Source: Cupriavidus basilensis
GTDB taxonomy: Bacteria; Pseudomonadota; Gammaproteobacteria; Burkholderiales; Burkholderiaceae
NCBI RefSeq assembly: GCF_029335485.1
Contig: NZ_JARJLM010000718.1
Location: 1-57,696, forward strand
Length of the DNA stretch: 57,696 nucleotides
Direction of reading: 5' to 3'
Of this stretch, positions 18,327 through 27,579 are shown in pieces (positions within the stretch are counted from its first letter, which is position 1; each line of letters opens with the position of its first letter). The translations under genes were made by a program, and so were the position numbers. Below the pieces are notes generated by a model. That model saw only the letters and a program-made list of their open reading frames with translations. It searched no databases and was not told where the DNA came from.

Positions 18327-20063
18327 TCATCCCGCTGCACCTTGGTCAAAGCCCATCTGGGAAAGCCTTTTGTAAAGGTAGGAGCGAGAGATTCCGAGTT
18401 CCGTAGCAACACGTTTCTTGTTGCCGTGATATCTCGTCATGGCTTGGCGTATGAGCCGTTCCTCCAATTGCCCGACCGCGTTGTTCACCCTCGTCGATTC
18501 TTTTAAATCCGTCGTCGTCTCAGGTTTCTCCTTATCTCCTAGATTGTCCAAAGGCGCATCTAGTACCATCTCTGAGGCTTCCAACTCGATGAGTCCAAAG
18601 TCAGCAGCGTGTATGGCCTCGGCTTCAGTGAATATTGCGGCCCGCTCAACGGTATGCATCAGCTGACGCACATTTCCGGGCCACCGTTGATTTTTTAGGA
18701 ATTCAAGCGCGTCGTCGGACAATCTCTTGGGACGCAGTCCGTGCCGGTTCGCGAACTGTTTGAGCGCCAATTCCGCAAGCAACGGGATATCCTCCAATCG
18801 CTCGCGGAGTGAGGGAAGTCTGATGGTGACAGCCCCGATGCGATAGAAAAGGTCGAGCCGGAAAGTTCCGTCTGCGATCATCGCCTCGAAATTTCGGTTG
18901 CTGGCACTGATCAGGCGAAAACTCGAGCTGCGAAGCTCGGCACCACCCACTCGTTGGAAGGATCCGTCCTGAAGGACGCGAAGCAGCTTTACCTGGACAT
19001 CCCAGGGCATGTCCCCCACTTCGTCAAAAAAAAGCGATCCACTATCCGCTTGCTCGATCTTGCCTTTGCGGCCTTTGCGCTCTGCCCCCGTGAAGGCCCC
19101 CGCTTCATAGCCAAAAAGTTCGCTCTCGACAAGCGTCGCGGGAAGTGCAGCTGCATTGACCGTCACCATTGTGGCGTCACGCCTGGGACTTAGCCTATGA
19201 ATGGCATGCGCAGCGAGTTCCTTGCCGGTGCCGCTTTCACCCGTCAGTAAGACCGGGATATCCAGCGGCGCGACTTTCACAATCTGCTGCTTAAGGCGTT
19301 GAATGGCTGGGCTGTCGCCAACTAGCTGATCGAGACCGTAGCTGCGGTTCTTCAAGCCGCAAAGCTCGCGGCGATAGAAAGCCACCTCGGATTTCAGCTT
19401 CGTGAGTTCGTTCGAAAGCGCTTGGAGTTGCTCTGGACCTTTGAACATGACTTGCCCAATGGCACCGACCGTCTCTCCACTACTAGTGCGGATCGGATGG
19501 CGGGTCACAATGCGCGTTACCCCCCGCATCACCTGTGACGAGCCAATCTCCGCTTTGCCAGTTGCTGCGACATGGTGAAGCCTGGTGTTCTCAATTACTT
19601 CAGTGACGTGAAGACCCACGCCGTCACCAGGTCTCATGCCAAAGAATCCCTCATGAACTGCACTCATGTACCGAAGGACTCCCTCTCGGTCCACTACCGT
19701 CATTGCTTCGAAGGGGTTCGTGAGAAAGTGAGCAAGTATCCCGTCTGCGAAATCAACAGAGCCGACGAACTCGAAGAGCGCGTCTCGGCCTTCACGTTGC
19801 ATTGCAACAAGAACTGTCGCGTTTGATGTTGGCAATGCGACTACGACCACGGAGGAACCGTCAGGTCCTTCCAATGAAAATAGGCGTCGCTGCTGGCGTT
19901 GACTCTCGTGCCAGCCACTAATGAGCCGTCCGGCTAACTCGGGCTGTGCAGCGATGCCTCCGGAAGCCAACTCTTCACCATCAGCACCGAGGACCAGAAC
20001 GCCACGCGAAAAAAGTTGGGGTGAGCCTGTTGGGCTCTTGTCTTGTGTCTCCATTGAAGGCAT
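18327..20063 (-). CDS. Sigma-54-dependent activator with PAS domain
   Basis: 578 aa enhancer-binding protein. Residues about 110-205 look like a PAS sensor (FEAMTVVDREGVLRYMSAVH). A coiled linker (LSNELTKLKSEVAFYRREL) follows at about 217-235. The AAA+ domain runs about 245-480 with Walker A GESGTGKE (275-282), the sigma-54-contacting GAFTGA loop (322-327) and Walker B SLFFDE. A Fis-type helix-turn-helix ends the protein ([20 protein letters not shown]). No receiver domain, so it probably senses a ligand directly. Strong paralogue of 46422-48101. The likely targets are the -24/-12 promoters in the window. Confidence 0.95.
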   Translation of the reverse strand: MPSMETQDKSPTGSPQLFSRGVLVLGADGEELASGGIAAQPELAGRLISGWHESQRQQRRLFSLEGPDGSSVVVVALPTSNATVLVAMQREGRDALFEFVGSVDFADGILAHFLTNPFEAMTVVDREGVLRYMSAVHEGFFGMRPGDGVGLHVTEVIENTRLHHVAATGKAEIGSSQVMRGVTRIVTRHPIRTSSGETVGAIGQVMFKGPEQLQALSNELTKLKSEVAFYRRELCGLKNRSYGLDQLVGDSPAIQRLKQQIVKVAPLDIPVLLTGESGTGKELAAHAIHRLSPRRDATMVTVNAAALPATLVESELFGYEAGAFTGAERKGRKGKIEQADSGSLFFDEVGDMPWDVQVKLLRVLQDGSFQRVGGAELRSSSFRLISASNRNFEAMIADGTFRLDLFYRIGAVTIRLPSLRERLEDIPLLAELALKQFANRHGLRPKRLSDDALEFLKNQRWPGNVRQLMHTVERAAIFTEAEAIHAADFGLIELEASEMVLDAPLDNLGDKEKPETTTDLKESTRVNNAVGQLEERLIRQAMTRYHGNKKRVATELGISRSYLYKRLSQMGFDQGAAG

Positions 20064-20360
20064 GTTACTTCAGTTAAAAGTGTTTGTCTTCATCGAGGAT
20101 AAACAGCGCAATGCGGATGCGAATCACGCCAGGATGGACTGCATTCCGATAACAGTCGAGGTGCGTGAAATAGATCTGTCTGCTTCCAACTCGCCGCACC
20201 CACCCTCAATGTACATGCGGTGCACGCCGATGGTGTCGACGCAGTCCTTGTCGGCAACTCATTCCCGCCAGGGTTGCCGTTCTCAAGCTCGTCCATGCCC
20301 AATCTAGAGTCTCTTGCGCGACGTTATGTGCGGCTCGCCCGAGCCGGCGCTCATGGCACT

Positions 20361-20893
20361 TGAGAAGAATGCCGGGCTAGGTTCGGAGAGGAGTAGGGTG
20401 CCCTGCCTGAAGACGGCGAGCGTAAGAGTAGCTAAACCTCAAAGGCATAAAATACGACCCCAGGCTCGCACGATTCCTCTCAAAATTCATATTCAGATTG
20501 GAAGCGCCGAGTGAGGCCATCGCAATCGAAGCCAGTCGGGTCCTGGTGTACAAGGCCGCGCAGATGACGGACGACATTCAGCCGTCCAACCGAATTGCCG
20601 CCATTGCCAAGTACCACGCGTCGCAGACTGCCAAGCTGTACGCCGACAAGGCTCAGCAGATCTTTGGTGGCTACGGGCTGGCCAAGGAGTATAGGGTGTC
20701 GTGGCTGATGTCCTACGCCGATCTGTTCTTCACGGGAGAGGGCTCGGTCAACGTGCAGAAGATCATGATCGCCGAAGACGCCTTGGGCCGCAAGATGGCG
20801 GATCGGCACCATGGGAAGACCGGTCTGCGTGACATCCGAAATGATGACGTTGCGGCAGACCTGAGCAAATCGTGACGGCTAGCAATATGTCCG
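20361..20893 (+). repeat. Chimeric duplicate of the 25.1-26.8 kb region
   Basis: Bases 20361-20522 match 25108-25269, and 20515-20893 match about 26383-26761, at high identity by eye. The source has about 1.1 kb between these parts. The join lies in the shared heptamer GCCATCG, present at 25263-25269 and again at 26384-26390. The copy therefore looks like a duplicate that lost its middle through microhomology. Confidence 0.85.
20516..20875 (+). pseudogene. Acyl-CoA dehydrogenase C-terminal fragment
   Basis: About 120 codons nearly identical to the C-terminus of the intact acyl-CoA dehydrogenase at 25514-26743, from EAIAIEASRVLVYKAAQM to DDVAADLSKS. It keeps the catalytic Glu region (FFTGEGSVNVQKIM) but has no N-terminal or FAD-binding half. 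A few substitutions (for example MSYAD for KSYAD, GRKMAD for GYKMAD) show the duplication is not brand new. Confidence 0.85.
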
Positions 20894-20915
20894 TCCTTAA
20901 CGGATTTGAGGTCGT

Positions 20916-21653
20916 ATGACAGCACTTACTAGCAACCGAGTTGCCTTGGTGACGGGTGGCACCCGAGGGATCGGGGCAGCAATATCGAGGATGATGAAGG
21001 AGTCCGGTTATCGCGTTGCTGCCACCTATGTCAGCAACGCCGAAGCGGCCGCAGCGTTCCAGTGGCAATACGACATCCCTGTCTTTAGTTGGAATGTCGC
21101 GAATTCAGAGGAATGCAGCAAGGGCGTGGAAGCGGTCACTGCAGCGCTGGGCTCGGTTGAAATCCTGGTGAACAATGCCGGCATCACGCGCGACTGCGCG
21201 TTCAGGAAGATGACAGACAGCGACTGGCACGATGTGATCGATACCAACCTGAACTCCGCGTTTTACATGAGCCGGGCCGTGATTGAGGGCATGCGGGATC
21301 GGCAGTTTGGTCGCATCATCAACATCTCATCCATCAACGGCCAGCGCGGCCGCTATGGGCAGGTGAACTACTCCACCGCGAAGGCCGGCATGTACGGCCT
21401 GACGAAGGCCCTGGCATTGGAGTATGCCAGACACGGGATCACCGTCAATGCCGTGGCTCCAGGGCACATCGACACCGACATTGTCCGATCGGCCGGCCAA
21501 GCGCTTGTCGACAGCCTGATCGCCGAGAATCCTGTCGGTCGGCTCGGCACGCCGGAGGAGATTGCGCGCTGCGTGCTATTCCTCGCTTCTGACGACGCTG
21601 CGTTCATGACGGGGTCTACGCTGACCGCCAATGGCGGCGCTTACATGCTTTGA
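20916..21653 (+). CDS. SDR reductase, acetoacetyl-CoA reductase (PhaB)-like
   Basis: 245 aa short-chain dehydrogenase. The cofactor motif is TGGTRGIG, followed by NNAGITRDCAFRKMTDSDW, the catalytic Ser region IINISSINGQRGRYGQ, and YSTAK with Tyr and Lys. The ITRDxxFRKMT, NISSxNGQ and QxNYSTAKAG strings are those of PhaB, the NADPH-dependent reductase making (R)-3-hydroxybutyryl-CoA, so a 3-ketoacyl-CoA reductase role is likely. GAGG precedes the ATG closely. It follows the chimeric dehydrogenase fragment, which replaced whatever once lay upstream. Confidence 0.88.
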   Translation: MTALTSNRVALVTGGTRGIGAAISRMMKESGYRVAATYVSNAEAAAAFQWQYDIPVFSWNVANSEECSKGVEAVTAALGSVEILVNNAGITRDCAFRKMTDSDWHDVIDTNLNSAFYMSRAVIEGMRDRQFGRIINISSINGQRGRYGQVNYSTAKAGMYGLTKALALEYARHGITVNAVAPGHIDTDIVRSAGQALVDSLIAENPVGRLGTPEEIARCVLFLASDDAAFMTGSTLTANGGAYML

Positions 21654-22131
21654 GATCTAGGTGGGTAGCGACCCGCCGGGGAAGAGGTTCGGAGATGGGC
21701 ATTCGGCTGCCTGACCCGATAGTTGACTCGATTACCCACCCACAAAACAGCCTCTCGGACTTCTCCCCCGGGACTGAGTAGCATCTCTGCGAGACGAAGC
21801 CCAAAAGAAGAGGGAGTCCGTCCTGTCGGAATATGCCTGCGGTTTCGACTCCCAGGTGCTGTTGTGCGTCGTGCTTGCCGGGGAGGCCCGCCTGGCTGAC
21901 AAGTTCACCCGCGACGATCTGATCCCGTTCGGCAGGCGAATTTGCGCGCGCCACGCGATGTGGGCCGCCAGCGTGCACGAACGCGGGCGGGCTACAGACT
22001 GTTCGTTGAGCATTCGCTCGGAATGTCGGCCCAGCGCCGGCGGCGGCTTTCTTACGGGGTCATGAAATTCCTTCGAAAGCGCGTTTGGGGGTGGTGCGGA
22101 TTACGTGCCTGGTGATGCCGCAATCGCTATG
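21654..22131. other. Convergent intergenic region
   Basis: About 480 bases between the stops of the SDR and the GMC gene. Some frames have coding-like composition (for example LLCVVLAGEARLADKFTRDD on the plus strand near 21856), but I cannot assign them. No strong terminator was noted. Confidence 0.4.
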
Positions 22132-23814
22132 TCAATCGCTGCTGCGCATCGCCGCGGAGTCGGCGCGGATCATGTCAGCCCCCTTTTCCCCAATCATGAT
22201 GGTCGGCGCGTTCGTGTTGCACGAGGTTACGGTTGGCATGATGGAGGCGTCGATCACGCGAAGGCGATCAACTCCGCGCACGCGCAGCCGCTCATCCACG
22301 ACGGCCATGTCGTCCTTCCCCATCTTGCAGGTTCCTGCTGGGTGGAATGCGCAGTGGCCCTCCCGCTCCATAAAGTCAATCAGTTGCTCGTCCGAGGTGA
22401 TTCCATGGCCGGGCACGATCTCGGAAATGACGCGCGAAGCGAATGGCTCCGTCGCCAGAATCCTGCGGAGCTGGCGGATCCCCGATAGCATCGCCTGTGT
22501 ATCCTCTGGTTCACTCAGGTAGTTGGGAATGAAAGCCGGCGGCTGCAGCGGATCTGCGGAGCGCAGCAGGATCTCCCCGCGCGAGGCGGGGCGCACGCGG
22601 TACACAGATGCGCTGATGGCATCGTAGTTGTCGACCGCCGCCTCACCCGAAGGACTTACGGTGAAAGTCATCGGGCGGAAGCTGATCTGCAGATCGGCGT
22701 AGTCAATTCCTGGCCCACTCTTTACGTAGGCGCCCGCCATCGACGCTGCCTGCGCCAAATACCCGCGATGCGTCGCGAGATAACATATGCCCTGCCAGTA
22801 CTTGCGCCACCCGAGCAAATCGCGGTTGTACGAGCTATCGGGTGTGGTCTTTGCCTGGACGCGCGCCACGAAGTGGTCTTGCAGGTTTTTCCCCACTCCT
22901 GGGGCATGCATAAGCGTCTGAATGCCATGGCGCTGGAGCATCTCGCCATTGCCAATGCCGGAGAGCATCAGCAGGTGCGGAGAGCTCAGCGTGCCAGCAC
23001 AAAGGATGACCTCGTGCGTGGCGGAGAAGCTGCGCAGCTCGCCGCTTTGCACTACGTCGACGCCGGTCGCTTCCAGGCCCCGGAACCGCACCCGGCGCAC
23101 TTGTACGCCCGATTGGACTACCAGGTTCTGCCGGTGACGCACGGGCGCTAGGAATGCCTCGTATGTGGACTGTCGGATGCCGTTGTGAATGGTGGCCTGA
23201 AAGAACCCGCAACCCTCCGGCTCACCATTGTTGAGATCCTCCAGGCGAGGAATGCCATTGCGCCGTGCCGCCTCGAGAAAGTCGAACGCCGAGGGATGCT
23301 TAACCGCAGGGTCGCTAACTCCGAGCGGTCCGTCGGAGCCGTGGTACGGTCCAGCACCGCGCTCATTGTTTTCCGAACGCTTGAAGTACGACAGTACATC
23401 GTCCCATCCCCATCCTGGGTTGCCAAGGTCCGCCCAGTGGTCATAGTCTCGGCGATTGCCGCGGGTGTACACCATGCCATTGATCGCGCTCGTTCCTCCG
23501 AGTCCCTTGCCGCGCGGCCAGTACAGTCGACGATTGTGTAAGGTCGAGACCGGTTCGGTGAAATAGCGCCAGTTGTAGCGATCGGATTGGTACATTTTGG
23601 CCATACCCGCTGGCGTCCTGACCCAGAAGTCATCCGCCGGCGGCCCGGCTTCCAACAGTAGCACACGCACCCCTGGATCGTCGGACAGACGACGCGCCAC
23701 CACACAACCGGCCGAACCGGCCCCAACAACAATGTAGTCGTAACTTTCCAATTCAACTCCCAAGAACGAATATTGGCAGGACGTGATGAAGGCGCTCTGG
23801 CCGAATCCGAACAC
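22132..23814 (-). CDS. GMC-family oxidoreductase (choline/alcohol dehydrogenase type)
   Basis: FAD-dependent oxidation of an alcohol. The ADP-binding motif [20 protein letters not shown] is near the N-terminus, GMC signature 1 is GKGLGGTSAINGMVYTRGNR, signature 2 lies around LCAGTLSSPHLLMLSGIG, and the catalytic His is in EGHCAFHPAGTCKMG. The frame opens at 23814, but a TTG at 23751 preceded by GGGAG would start just before the FAD motif and may be the true start (about 540 aa). A sigma-54 promoter lies at 23880-23895. A deleted relative lies at 52501-52754. Confidence 0.92.
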   Translation of the reverse strand: MFGFGQSAFITSCQYSFLGVELESYDYIVVGAGSAGCVVARRLSDDPGVRVLLLEAGPPADDFWVRTPAGMAKMYQSDRYNWRYFTEPVSTLHNRRLYWPRGKGLGGTSAINGMVYTRGNRRDYDHWADLGNPGWGWDDVLSYFKRSENNERGAGPYHGSDGPLGVSDPAVKHPSAFDFLEAARRNGIPRLEDLNNGEPEGCGFFQATIHNGIRQSTYEAFLAPVRHRQNLVVQSGVQVRRVRFRGLEATGVDVVQSGELRSFSATHEVILCAGTLSSPHLLMLSGIGNGEMLQRHGIQTLMHAPGVGKNLQDHFVARVQAKTTPDSSYNRDLLGWRKYWQGICYLATHRGYLAQAASMAGAYVKSGPGIDYADLQISFRPMTFTVSPSGEAAVDNYDAISASVYRVRPASRGEILLRSADPLQPPAFIPNYLSEPEDTQAMLSGIRQLRRILATEPFASRVISEIVPGHGITSDEQLIDFMEREGHCAFHPAGTCKMGKDDMAVVDERLRVRGVDRLRVIDASIMPTVTSCNTNAPTIMIGEKGADMIRADSAAMRSSD

Positions 23815-23879
23815 ACGATATCCCGAGTGCCTTCGTTAGATCCAAGCAATCCGCAAATCGTAAACACTAAAAAGTTAAA

Positions 23880-23895
23880 AGCAATTGCAATGCCA
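23880..23895 (-). promoter_or_regulatory. Sigma-54 (-24/-12) promoter
   Basis: On the minus strand TGGCATTGCAATTGCT matches TGGCAC-N5-TTGCT with one mismatch and exact GG-N10-GC spacing. Predicted start near 23869, upstream of the GMC oxidoreductase. Confidence 0.7.
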
Positions 23896-24109
23896 GTCGA
23901 TCGCGACAGCGTTCCGCCACATGATCCCTCGAACGCGTGAATTGCGTTGTGGGGGAGAAGGTGAATGCACGCACCGCGCCCTTAGTTGGCTTCGCTCTTG
24001 AAGGGCTCAAGTGCCGTCTTCAACCCCGCACTCGATGTTCAAGGCCAAGCCGGAAGAAAGGGCAAACTCCCCTTGAAAAGTTGCCGCGCACAGCCCGGCC
24101 GGCTAGCCC

Positions 24110-24271
24110 GCGCAAAAAGCACCTACACAGGTCGGCAAGGGTAATTCCCACTTCGACGCCGCGGGCCACCCACGGCTTCAGTTCCTCGAGCTTGCCGCCC
24201 ACAGCCAGCACGCCACAGTTGACCAGGATCCGGTCGTGGTAGGCCAGTTCCGGCTGATTCCAGATGTCGCC
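24110..24271 (-). pseudogene. Carboxymuconolactone decarboxylase-family remnant
   Basis: The minus-strand frame reads GDIWNQPELAYHDRILVNCG then KLEELKPWVARGVEVGITLA. CMD proteins typically have G-x-x-W-x-R-P-x-L-x-x-R-x-R-S-L-V followed by E-L-x-x-H-x-x-x-A-L-x-x-G-x-T. The flanks do not continue the family in one frame and no start is visible. The active-site Cys/His region is not recognisable. An intact member of the broader fold lies at 51533-52087. Confidence 0.5.
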
Positions 24272-24996
24272 AACACACCACCTTGCTGATGCGCGCAAGC
24301 ATACTTGTGTATGCCACAGAATCGCCAGTGGCCGCAAATTCCGTCAAGTTGTTCCTCGATGTGAGTTGAGGATCGTTCGAGGGGTACTGCAAGACGTATG
24401 CCAGGGGTTCCGCAGGAACTCGCACATTGCGACAGGGTCGTGCGGTACGCCTCCATCGGCTGCGCCGAGCACCTCAGCGAAGCCGGCATGGAGATCTCAT
24501 TTGGGAGCAAGACTGACATGGGACACCTCGTTAAACCAGCATCGGCTGCTTGAGCCCGCCGGCAACATGCCGCCGGGCTAAGGCCGTGTCAGTTTTCTAC
24601 TGTCGACTCACCGGGGCCGCCATGTTGGCGCGACACAACCGAACGAGACTTTTCCCCGGTGCGATTCAGGTCGTGTAGCCGTAATGCCTTAGTTGTCTGC
24701 GGCGCATACATAAGTGTTTCGCGAAAGAACATCTAACAACCCAACCTTCGCGCGCTCGGTACCACGCGCCGCATGTCTGCCCCATGCATGACGCCTCCGT
24801 GTCCTCATTGAACCCGTCGTAAATGGCACGGCGCTTGCAGCCAGGGCGCACATGAAGGAAAGCTCTACGCGATAGTCGGTTGGGAGGGCCGTCCTCCTGG
24901 GGAGGCTGCCAGGGTCGCAGCTGTGCACCATCAACCCCATGCTAGAGATTCGGTTTGGGAGGGGCGAGCACGGGGTTTGGAGCGACTATTTTGGAA
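24272..24996. other. Region without recognised genes
   Basis: About 725 bases between the CMD remnant and the IS6-type end. Several overlapping frames exist but none has a ribosome binding site or known motif. Confidence 0.4.
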
Positions 24997-25102
24997 GCTT
25001 GGCGCCTCTTTACTGGCACTACCCAAAGTCCGTCTGGTGTCTTTTGAGCGGAAGCGTTGACTGTGTGTCCATTGCATCTGTCTCTCTCAACGTGACAAAG
25101 CC
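24997..25102 (+). mobile_element. IS6-type element end fragment
   Basis: The reverse complement of this 106-base stretch matches 31577-31683. Both share the terminal CAACGTGACAAAGCC or its complement and an inner TAGTGCC...GAGGCG block. Only the transposase 3' end of the element remains; the other end is not present nearby. Confidence 0.65.
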
Positions 25103-25107
25103 GACTG

Positions 25108-25269
25108 GAGAAGAGTGTGGGGCTAGGTTCGCGGAGGAGTAGGGCGCGCCGCATGAAGACGGCGAGCGTAAGAGTAGCTAAACCTCAAGTGCATGAAATA
25201 CGACCTCAGGCTCGCACGATTCCTCTCAAAATTCATATGCAGATTGAAAGCGCCGAGTGAGCGCCATCG
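25108..25269 (+). repeat. Source copy of the 160-base upstream repeat
   Basis: This segment, ending in GCCATCG, recurs at 20361-20522 in front of the chimeric acyl-CoA dehydrogenase fragment. It contains no recognised gene. It probably is upstream sequence of the acyl-CoA dehydrogenase that was carried along in the duplication. Confidence 0.8.
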
Positions 25270-25513
25270 AAATGCAGCTTCGTCCCGTCAGGCGCCCCTG
25301 CTGCGCTCGTGAAGTAACTGCGAGAAGGCAATTTATGACGTCGTTGGTTGGCACGCTGCGCAGGAAGCGCTGCAGATGCTCGGACTCGTGCGGGGGCTGA
25401 AGACATGGCACGATCAAGCCCGAGGCCGCTCGATGGGCCTAGGTGATTAAGGCTCCGAGCATTCGGGCCGAGTGAGCGAAGTGTCCACCAAGAAAATTTG
25501 CGAAGAGAATTTG

Positions 25514-26743
25514 ATGAGTCAAGAAATGTCGGAAGAGATTGTAGCGGTCCGCGATATGGTCAACCGCTTTATGCAGGCCGAAGTGGTTCCCGTCATGAAC
25601 GGCTACGAGACGCGCGGCGAGTTCCCGCGTGAGCTAATCCGCAAGGCCGGTGAAGCGGGTTTGTATGGCGCGGTGTTTCCCGAGTCGGTGGGTGGCAGCA
25701 ACATGGGCTACCTGGCCGCCACCGTGATCCAGGAGGAGATGGCCCGCAACGACGTGCGGTTCTCGTCGTGCAACAACCAGCAGGGTTCTACCTGTCCCAG
25801 TTGTATCTACCTAGGCGGCACCACGGAGCAGGTCACGAAATACGTGCCTAATCTGATCGCGGGTAAAACGATCGGCATGATGTCGCTCACCGAGTCGGGC
25901 GGCGGCTCTGACGCCGAAGGCAATATGAAGGCGTTCGCCCGGCGCGACGGCGACGTCTACCGCATCACCGGCCAGAAGATGTGGGCCTCGATGGCGAACG
26001 AAACGGATGTCGGGGTGCTGTTCGCCAAGACCGACCGCGATGCAGGCGCCAAGGGCGTCACTGCCTTCATCGTCCAGCCCAAGAAGTACCCAGGCTGGAA
26101 GGCAGAACCTATCGCGATGCACGGCCTGTCGAACGCGCTTCGCACGAATGTGCTGTTCCTCGACGACTTCGTCGTGCCGGTGGAAGACCGCCTGGGTGAG
26201 GAGGGCGAAGGCTTCAAGATCATCATGCGTACGCTGCAGGCAGGGCGCTTGACAGTCGCAGGGAAGGCGCTGGGAGTGGCGCGGGCGTGCTTCGAAGACG
26301 CGGTGCGCTATGCCAACGAGCGTGTGCTGCGTGGGCAGCCGATCGGCCGCTTGCAGATGATCCAGTCTGAGATCGCCGAGATGGCCATCGCAATCGAAGC
26401 CAGTCGGGTCCTGGTCTACAAGGCCGCGCAGATGATGGACGACAGTCAGCCGTCCAACCGAATTGCCGCCATTGCCAAGTACCACGCGTCGCAGACTGCC
26501 AAGCTGTGCGCCGACAAGGCTCAGCAGATCTTTGGTGGCTACGGGCTGGCCAAGGAGTATAGGGTGTCGTGGCTGAAGTCCTACGCCGATCTGTTCTTCA
26601 CCGGAGAGGGCTCGGCCAACGTGCAGAAGATCATGATCGCCGAAGACGCCTTGGGCTACAAGATGGCGGACCGACACCATGGGAAGACCGGTCTGCGTGA
26701 CATCCGAAAGGATGACGTTGCGGCAGACCTGAGCAAATCGTGA
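25514..26743 (+). CDS. Acyl-CoA dehydrogenase
   Basis: 409 aa flavoprotein introducing a 2,3-double bond into acyl-CoA and passing electrons to ETF. Motifs: PESVGGSNMGYLAATVIQEE, MSLTESGGGSDAEGN for FAD/substrate binding, ITGQKMWASMANETD, and the C-terminal FFTGEGSANVQKIMIAED, whose Glu occupies the place of the catalytic base. A GTG at 25472 opens the frame, but the ATG at 25514 has GAAGAG nearby and is preferred. The stop overlaps the next gene's GTG. The 3' third was duplicated at 20.5 kb. Confidence 0.92.
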   Translation: MSQEMSEEIVAVRDMVNRFMQAEVVPVMNGYETRGEFPRELIRKAGEAGLYGAVFPESVGGSNMGYLAATVIQEEMARNDVRFSSCNNQQGSTCPSCIYLGGTTEQVTKYVPNLIAGKTIGMMSLTESGGGSDAEGNMKAFARRDGDVYRITGQKMWASMANETDVGVLFAKTDRDAGAKGVTAFIVQPKKYPGWKAEPIAMHGLSNALRTNVLFLDDFVVPVEDRLGEEGEGFKIIMRTLQAGRLTVAGKALGVARACFEDAVRYANERVLRGQPIGRLQMIQSEIAEMAIAIEASRVLVYKAAQMMDDSQPSNRIAAIAKYHASQTAKLCADKAQQIFGGYGLAKEYRVSWLKSYADLFFTGEGSANVQKIMIAEDALGYKMADRHHGKTGLRDIRKDDVAADLSKS

Positions 26744-27543
26744 CGGCTAGCAATATGTCCGAACTGCTCAAGCTCGATATCGACCGTGGCGTCGCCACGA
26801 TCACCTTGAATCGCCCGGAGAAGCTCAACGCATTCACCGACGAGATGCTGGACGAGTGGGTTGCGGCGCTCGAGGAGTGCCGCATCAACCCGGAGGTGCG
26901 TGTGATAGTGATCACGGGCACGGGCCGCGCCTTCACCACGGGCGGGGATGTGGACGGCTTCAGCGCAAGCGCGGCGCAGACTCCGGCGGGCATCAAGAGC
27001 CGTCTGACCAATGGCATCCAGCGGTTGCCGCGCAAGATGGCCGAAATTGACAAGCCGATCATCGCGGCGCTCAACGGCTTTGCTACCGGTGGCGGTCTGG
27101 ACATCGCGCTCGCGTGCGACATCCGTTTCGCGGCCGAGAGCGCGCGGCTCGCCGAGACGTATGCCCGTATGGGGTTGATTCCGGGAGCCGGGGGTGCCTA
27201 CCTGCTGCCGCGCATCGTGGGGATAGCCAAGGCGCTTGAGATGTTCTGGAGCTGCGATTGGGTGGACGCGCGAGATGCAGAGCGCATCGGATTAGTCAAT
27301 AAGGTCTTTCCCGATGACGAGCTCATGGAAGGCACATATGCCTTCGCACGAAAGGTGGCCGACGGGGCGCCTCTCTCGGTGCAACTGATAAAGCGTGTGA
27401 TGCGGCTGAGTCTGGGCCAAGCCTTGGACACGGCGCTGGATATAGTGGCGTCCAACCTGCCCATCGTGCGCACCAGCGAGGACCATCAGGAAGCCCTCAT
27501 CGCCTTCAAGGAAAAACGTCCCCCCCAATTCAGGGGACGCTGA
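26740..27543 (+). CDS. Enoyl-CoA hydratase/isomerase family protein
   Basis: 267 aa crotonase. A GTG at 26740 overlaps the dehydrogenase TGA by four bases, suggesting coupling; an ATG at 26755 (MSELLKLDIDRGVATITLNR) is the alternative start. Oxyanion segments are AFTTGGDVDGF and ATGGGLDIALACD. The usual catalytic Glu pair is not canonical: Asp replaces the first, and the second region reads ETYARMGLIPGAGG, so hydratase activity is uncertain. It ends 5 bases before the IS110 boundary, so any following genes were separated by that insertion. Confidence 0.88.
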   Translation: MTASNMSELLKLDIDRGVATITLNRPEKLNAFTDEMLDEWVAALEECRINPEVRVIVITGTGRAFTTGGDVDGFSASAAQTPAGIKSRLTNGIQRLPRKMAEIDKPIIAALNGFATGGGLDIALACDIRFAAESARLAETYARMGLIPGAGGAYLLPRIVGIAKALEMFWSCDWVDARDAERIGLVNKVFPDDELMEGTYAFARKVADGAPLSVQLIKRVMRLSLGQALDTALDIVASNLPIVRTSEDHQEALIAFKEKRPPQFRGR

Positions 27544-27579
27544 AGGACTCATGAGAAACCAAACTGAGGACGGCTGGGG

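Noticed and set aside
20916-21653. Naming the SDR phaB
   Set aside because: Motifs are very PhaB-like, but there is no phaC/phaA context and the genome surely has another phaB; only the family is stated.
25408-25423. TGGCACGATCAAGCCC as a -24/-12 promoter for the acyl-CoA dehydrogenase
   Set aside because: The -24 half is good, but the -12 GC is not conserved (AAGCC in place of TTGC).
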